A stretch of 8,117 nucleotides of DNA from Anaerolineales bacterium (GTDB taxonomy: Bacteria > Chloroflexota > Anaerolineae > B4-G1 > DUEL01), in assembly GCA_015662065.1 (NCBI GenBank), contig DQUX01000359.1:1-8117 (forward strand), written 5' to 3'. The notes under the pieces are model-generated. The model saw nothing but the letters and a program-made list of their open reading frames with translations. It was not told the DNA's origin and did not search any database. A program made the translations under genes and the position numbers. The stretch's first letter is position 1; each line of letters opens with the position of its first letter. This document shows positions 5,328 through 8,117 of this stretch, in pieces.

Positions 5328-7516
5328 ACGTCAGCCGAGGGATTCCAGAAGATCCCCAGCGCCCGCTCGAAAGCCGCCCGCGCCCCGGTAAGATCACCCA
5401 GGTCCTGCAGCACCAAGCCCAGGTTGTTGACCGTCGTGGCAATGCTGGGATGGTCCGGTTCGTAGATCGCCTCCTTGATCCCCAGCGCTCGCTCTAAAGC
5501 CGCCCACGCCCCGGCGTAGTCGGCTATATCGCGCAGATGGTAGCCCAGGTTGTTCCACAGCCGCCCGGCGGCGGGCGGGTCGATCGGTTCGGTATGTCCG
5601 GCGGCGGCGCGGACGTGGGGGAGGAGGGGGACGAACTGGGTGTAGTCGCCGGTTTTGTCAATGCGGTCGTTGGTCTCTTCGGCCAGGGCGGCGAGGGCGG
5701 GGAGGAAGGACCTCACCCCCACCCCCTCTCCCGTTGGGGAAGAGGGAGAGGGGCGGGGGGTGGGGGTGAGGTCGCGCCCAAACTCGGCCAGCAAAGGGTG
5801 TATCGCCGGCCCCTCCTTGAGCAGCCCCAGGTCCACCAGTTCGCTCACCGCATCGCCCAGTTCTTCGGGGTCGTCCACCACCAGCCGCAGGATGGGCTCG
5901 GGGATGGGGGTGTTGGGGGCCAGGAGGGAGCAGATGCAGAAGAGACGGCGTCCGTCCTCCCCCTGCACCCGGTCCCAGGAGAGGGCGAAGGTGGCCCGGA
6001 GGCTGAGGTCGTGCTCGGTGGGGGAGCCGAGGTCCTCCCGCCAGCCCTGCATAGAGCGGTGGGCGAAAAGGTCCTCCAGGCGGGCCAGGTACTCGGCCAC
6101 GGTGATGTGTTTCTGGCGTTTCAAGTAGCGGTCGGCCAGGTCCAGGGCCAGGGGGAGGTGGCCCAGCCGGTCGGCCAGCCTGTCCAAGTCCGCGTCGGCG
6201 GCCCGTTCGGCGGGGAGGTACCGGCGGAGGAAGGCGCGGCTCTCCTCCGGCGTGAACTCGTCCAACGGCAGGACCTCCAGGCCCAGGTAGTCGGGCCAAT
6301 CGCGGCGGCGGGCGGTGAGGAGCAGCCGGAGGTTGGAGTGGCGAAGGCGGTGGAGGTTCTTCCGCGCAGCCTCGAGGTCCTCCAGGTTGTCCAGGAGGAG
6401 CAGGCGGGGGCCGTCCGCCTTCCAGACCTTCAGCACGCGGTCGGCGTAATCGTCCCGCGTCTCACCCTCCGCCTGGCGCAGGCCCATCTCCTCGCCGCGG
6501 GCGGCGATCCGCTCGCCCAGCAGGGCCGGGTCGCTCATGTCGAGCCAGTGGACGCCCCGGAAGCGGTAGCCGTGCCGGTAGGCGAACTCCACCACCAGTT
6601 GGGTCTTGCCCACGCCGCCCATCCCGGCGATGGCCTGGGTGATGACCCCACCGGCGGCGTGCCCGCCGCCCCCGGAGTGAGGGCCGCACACCACCTCCGC
6701 CAGGCGGCGCAGGTCCTTCTCCCGGCCGGTGAAGAGGGCATTGCGGGGGGAGGGCAGATAGGAGCCGGGGGGCAGGTCGCCGGGGAGGGTGATTTGCTCA
6801 CGCAGGGCGGCCAGCCGTTCCCCCGCCACCGTGACGGCGTTCCCCGCCCCGACGATGACGACGCTGTTCTGGAGGTCGCCCAGGACCAGCACCTGCCCCC
6901 GGACCAGGGCCTCGCGCAGGGGGCGGAGGTCGGAAGGCAAGGCATCTTCCCCCAACCTGGCAAGGACCTCTTCCAGTTTGGCCTGCGTCGCGGCGAAACC
7001 CGCCCGCTGCTCCTGGCGGATTTGGAGCACGATCTGGCCGATGATCGGGAGGGCGTAGTCCTTGAAGGGAAGGAGGGCCATCTGAAGCGCCTCGGCATAC
7101 AGCCGCGCCCCGGCGTCGATCTGGGCGGGGGTCAGTCGGCGGCCCAGGTCGCGGGCCAGGGCCTCCCGCAAGGCCCGCTCCACGCCGGTCAGGTCCATCG
7201 CCTGGGGCAGGTCGGCCAGCACGGCCTGCACCGAGGGAAGCGTGCCGAAGTCCAGGGTGAGGGCCTGGAGGAGGGCGGGGTCGTCGCAGCGGTCGCGGAA
7301 TTCGCCGTCGGCGCGGCGGGCGACCTCCAGGAGTTGGCGAGCCGTCGCCTCCTCCTTGAGCCACCGGTCCAGGCGGGCCTGCAGTTCCTCCCCGCCGATC
7401 TCGGCCAGGGTCCCGCCGACCACCCCCAGCGCTTCCTCACCCAGCCAGGTCTTCGCCCGGTGCCGGACGAGGGCGACGAGGAGGCGGAGGAGGTGTTTGG
7501 GCAGGTCGGTGACCAT
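5324..7516 (-). CDS. STAND/NLR-type NB-ARC ATPase with TPR repeats
   Basis: A 730-residue signal-transduction ATPase. Residues 1-200 are a helical region of unknown type in the usual effector position. A short beta-like GDLQNSVVIVGAGNAVTV segment (213-230) follows, of the sort often placed before NB-ARC or NACHT domains. The NB-ARC domain starts near FTGREKDL (262-269) and has Walker A GMGGVGKT (298-305), Walker B LLLLDN (372-377), an RNBS-B-like LLLTARR (398-404), the GLPL-like GHLPLAL (452-458) and a winged-helix end IHPLLAEF (572-579), with H573 in the MHD-like place. Two TPR units occupy about 650-723. The start is MVTDLPKHLL at 7516, with AAGGAG seven bases upstream and a promoter at 7557-7585; the frame is open further up but runs through repeat DNA. 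A Pro/Gly-rich linker (582-602) is encoded by a palindromic repeat. The array stops after two TPRs with GIFWNPSADV, short for such proteins. Family members regulate cell processes or anti-phage immunity; the trigger is unknown. Confidence 0.93.
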   Translation of the reverse strand: MVTDLPKHLLRLLVALVRHRAKTWLGEEALGVVGGTLAEIGGEELQARLDRWLKEEATARQLLEVARRADGEFRDRCDDPALLQALTLDFGTLPSVQAVLADLPQAMDLTGVERALREALARDLGRRLTPAQIDAGARLYAEALQMALLPFKDYALPIIGQIVLQIRQEQRAGFAATQAKLEEVLARLGEDALPSDLRPLREALVRGQVLVLGDLQNSVVIVGAGNAVTVAGERLAALREQITLPGDLPPGSYLPSPRNALFTGREKDLRRLAEVVCGPHSGGGGHAAGGVITQAIAGMGGVGKTQLVVEFAYRHGYRFRGVHWLDMSDPALLGERIAARGEEMGLRQAEGETRDDYADRVLKVWKADGPRLLLLDNLEDLEAARKNLHRLRHSNLRLLLTARRRDWPDYLGLEVLPLDEFTPEESRAFLRRYLPAERAADADLDRLADRLGHLPLALDLADRYLKRQKHITVAEYLARLEDLFAHRSMQGWREDLGSPTEHDLSLRATFALSWDRVQGEDGRRLFCICSLLAPNTPIPEPILRLVVDDPEELGDAVSELVDLGLLKEGPAIHPLLAEFGRDLTPTPRPSPSSPTGEGVGVRSFLPALAALAEETNDRIDKTGDYTQFVPLLPHVRAAAGHTEPIDPPAAGRLWNNLGYHLRDIADYAGAWAALERALGIKEAIYEPDHPSIATTVNNLGLVLQDLGDLTGARAAFERALGIFWNPSADV
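5351..5388. repeat. TPR-encoding direct repeat, copy B
   Basis: This 38-base segment matches 5477-5514 at 35 of 38 positions. The two are 126 bases (42 codons) apart, the TPR unit length in this protein. Both encode the A-LERALGI / A-FERALGI helix. It shows a recent internal duplication of a TPR unit. Confidence 0.85.
5477..5514. repeat. TPR-encoding direct repeat, copy A
   Basis: Partner of 5351-5388 (35 of 38 bases identical, 126-base period). On the minus strand it is the first of the two TPR units, encoding AWAALERALGIK. Confidence 0.85.
5711..5771. repeat. REP-like palindrome inserted in frame in the NB-ARC gene
   Basis: Left arm CCTCACCCCCACCCCCTCTCCC... (5711-5732; CCTCACCCCC and CCTCTCCC are its key blocks) faces a right arm (5744-5771) with GGGAGAGGGG and TGGGGGTGAGG, differing by a small G-rich insertion. 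This CTCACCCCC...GGGGGTGAG form is a widespread intergenic palindrome type in GC-rich bacteria. Here it is translated as residues 582-602, beginning DLTPTPRPSP and ending GEGVGVR, between the winged-helix end of the NB-ARC module and the TPR region. Base runs and composition differ sharply from the flanks. Confidence 0.85.
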
Positions 7517-7556
7517 CGCAGCGCTCCTTAGGAAGTGGAACCGTGTCTCTGCACTC

Positions 7557-7585
7557 AGTATACAGGAAGCGGGGGGAAAGGACAA
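7557..7585 (-). promoter_or_regulatory. Promoter of the NB-ARC gene
   Basis: On the minus strand TTGTCC (7580-7585) is followed after 17 bases by TATACT (7557-7562). The start of transcription would lie near 7550, giving a leader of about 34 bases that includes AAGGAG (7524-7529). The sequence from the -10 box onward (GTATACTGAGTGCAGAG) matches the other strong promoter in the window (4005-4021) at 15 of 17 bases. Confidence 0.7.
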
Positions 7586-7605
7586 GCGGCGACTGCCGTC
7601 CACGA
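7560..7605. repeat. 46-bp direct repeat, copy 1 (carries the promoter)
   Basis: Matches 7733-7778 at 41 of 46 positions, with the last 26 bases identical (GGACAAGCGGCGACTGCCGT then CCACGA). This copy contains the -35 box, the spacer and part of the -10 box of the NB-ARC promoter, and its end overlaps the left arm of the inverted repeat 7595-7698. Confidence 0.9.
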
Positions 7606-7698
7606 ATTGGGCGCGAATACACGAATATCCAGCCTGCCTGCACGCGATTGGCAATGGCTAAACATAATTCGTGTATTCGTGTTCCATTCGTGGACGGC
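7595..7698. repeat. 104-bp imperfect inverted-repeat element
   Basis: Each 32-base arm (7595-7626 and 7667-7698) has two perfect 13-base blocks, GCCGTCCACGAAT and CGAATACACGAAT on the left with exact complements on the right, separated by six unpaired bases at the same place in each arm. The 40-base centre (7627-7666) has no reading frame of note. It could be a non-autonomous element, a REP-type palindrome, or a transcription barrier after the upstream helicase gene. The motif TTCGTG recurs three times per arm. Confidence 0.85.
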
Positions 7699-7732
7699 CC
7701 CGATTTACCCCCGCACCGCCAACCGCCCCCAG

Positions 7733-7778
7733 ATACAGGAAACAGGGGGCGGGGACAAGCGGCGACTGCCGTCCACGA
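7733..7778. repeat. 46-bp direct repeat, copy 2
   Basis: Second copy of 7560-7605. On the minus strand it keeps TTGTCC at the same place, but the -10 position reads TATCTG instead of TATACT, so it is a decayed or never functional promoter copy. It ends seven bases short of the helicase-family gene stop (7786). Confidence 0.9.
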
Positions 7779-7785
7779 GAAAGCC

Positions 7786-8117
7786 CTACCCGTGTTTCCC
7801 GGCGATCATTCCCTCCAACAGCCGCCGGGTCCGCTGCTTCGTCCCCGGCTCCTGCTCCCCCACCGGCCCCACGCAGCCGGGGCAGCCGTCGGTGCAGGGG
7901 CAGGCCCGCGCCCGCTCCAGCGCCGCCGCCAGCAGCTCCTCGAACAGCTCGTAGAGGCGGGGGGAGAGGCCCGCCCCGCCGGGCACCCGGTCGTAGAAGG
8001 TCGCCCGGGGCAGCCCCGTCTCCGGCGCGCGGGCGGTGACGGTCGAGCCCAGGTCGCCCGGGGCGCAGAGAAGCCGGAGGGGGGCCAGGTGGCGCAGGAG
8101 GTAGGCCAGGCCGGAGA
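7786..8117 (-). CDS. DUF1998/MrfA-type Zn-binding C-terminus, partial
   Basis: Only the last 109 residues are present; the gene enters from the right edge with no start in the window. The frame is open from 8115 and reads SGLAYLLRHLAPLRLLCAP, then DLGSTV, FYDRVPGGAGLSPRLYELFE, and a four-cysteine cluster CPCTDGCPGCVG before a basic tail ending in GKHG. This is the hallmark end of DUF1998 (MrfA-like) proteins, where the cysteines bind zinc. The usual full protein is a DEAD/DEAH superfamily 2 helicase such as MrfA/YprA, a DNA-repair 3'-5' helicase; a DISARM DrmB protein also carries DUF1998, and the fragment cannot tell them apart. A GTG at 7984-7986 lies inside the conserved domain, so it is not the real start. 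It runs in the same direction as the NB-ARC gene but is separated from it by repeats and a new promoter. Confidence 0.88.
   Translation of the reverse strand, partial: SGLAYLLRHLAPLRLLCAPGDLGSTVTARAPETGLPRATFYDRVPGGAGLSPRLYELFEELLAAALERARACPCTDGCPGCVGPVGEQEPGTKQRTRRLLEGMIAGKHG

Noticed and set aside
5537..7531. 664-codon plus-strand open frame antisense to the NB-ARC gene
   Set aside because: Its translation is low-complexity and rich in Gly, Val, Gln and Glu with no domain, while the opposite strand has clear Walker A/B and TPR motifs. High GC keeps the antisense frame open.
7517..7654. N-terminal extension of the NB-ARC protein to 7654
   Set aside because: It would translate the promoter and inverted-repeat DNA; the internal ATG at 7516 has a well-spaced AAGGAG and a promoter just upstream.
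7560..7778. CRISPR array (two 46-bp repeats)
   Set aside because: There are only two copies, the spacing of about 127 bp is far too long, and the intervening DNA is an inverted repeat; no cas gene is visible.

Overview
This is a GC-rich bacterial window with long, tightly packed genes and several families of dispersed DNA repeats. It most resembles a Chloroflexota genome (an Anaerolineae/Thermoflexia-like lineage). That placement is inferred from the repeat styles (CTCACCCCC...GGGGGTGAG palindromes, CACGAATACACGAAT arms, CAGGTTTCA blocks), the NB-ARC/TPR protein and the small helical protein. No rRNA or clear taxonomic marker was used. No tRNA, rRNA or CRISPR array is visible.

Left half, plus strand (1-4342): the phenylalanyl-tRNA synthetase beta chain gene (pheT, 136-2676) overlaps by ATGA a membrane-anchored, HExxH-type putative metallopeptidase (2673-3986). 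A textbook TTGACA-N17-TATACT promoter sits across the stop codon of that gene and drives an 80-residue helical protein of unknown function (4042-4284). A 17-bp-stem hairpin (4305-4342) then separates this block from the convergent minus-strand block and probably terminates both.

Right half, minus strand (reading from 8117 down to 4344): the C-terminus of a DUF1998/MrfA-type Zn-binding helicase-family protein (7786-8117, cut by the window edge) comes first. A 269-bp intergenic region follows, built from an imperfect inverted-repeat element and two 46-bp direct repeats, one of which carries a good promoter. Next is a 730-residue STAND/NLR-type ATPase with NB-ARC and TPR modules (5324-7516). About 100 bp further on is a secreted or membrane protein with a signal peptide and three predicted membrane segments (4344-5222). 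The NLR-like ATPase beside a DUF1998 protein makes this side a candidate defence or stress neighbourhood, but that is inference from family habits only.

The most notable pattern is that two unrelated coding sequences carry repeat-like DNA in frame. A CAGGTTTCA/TGAAACCTG block lies in the B5 region of pheT. A 61-bp CTCACCCCC/GGGGGTGAG palindrome lies between the NB-ARC and TPR parts of the NLR and encodes a Pro/Gly/Thr-rich linker. Both look like intergenic repeats that entered genes without breaking them.
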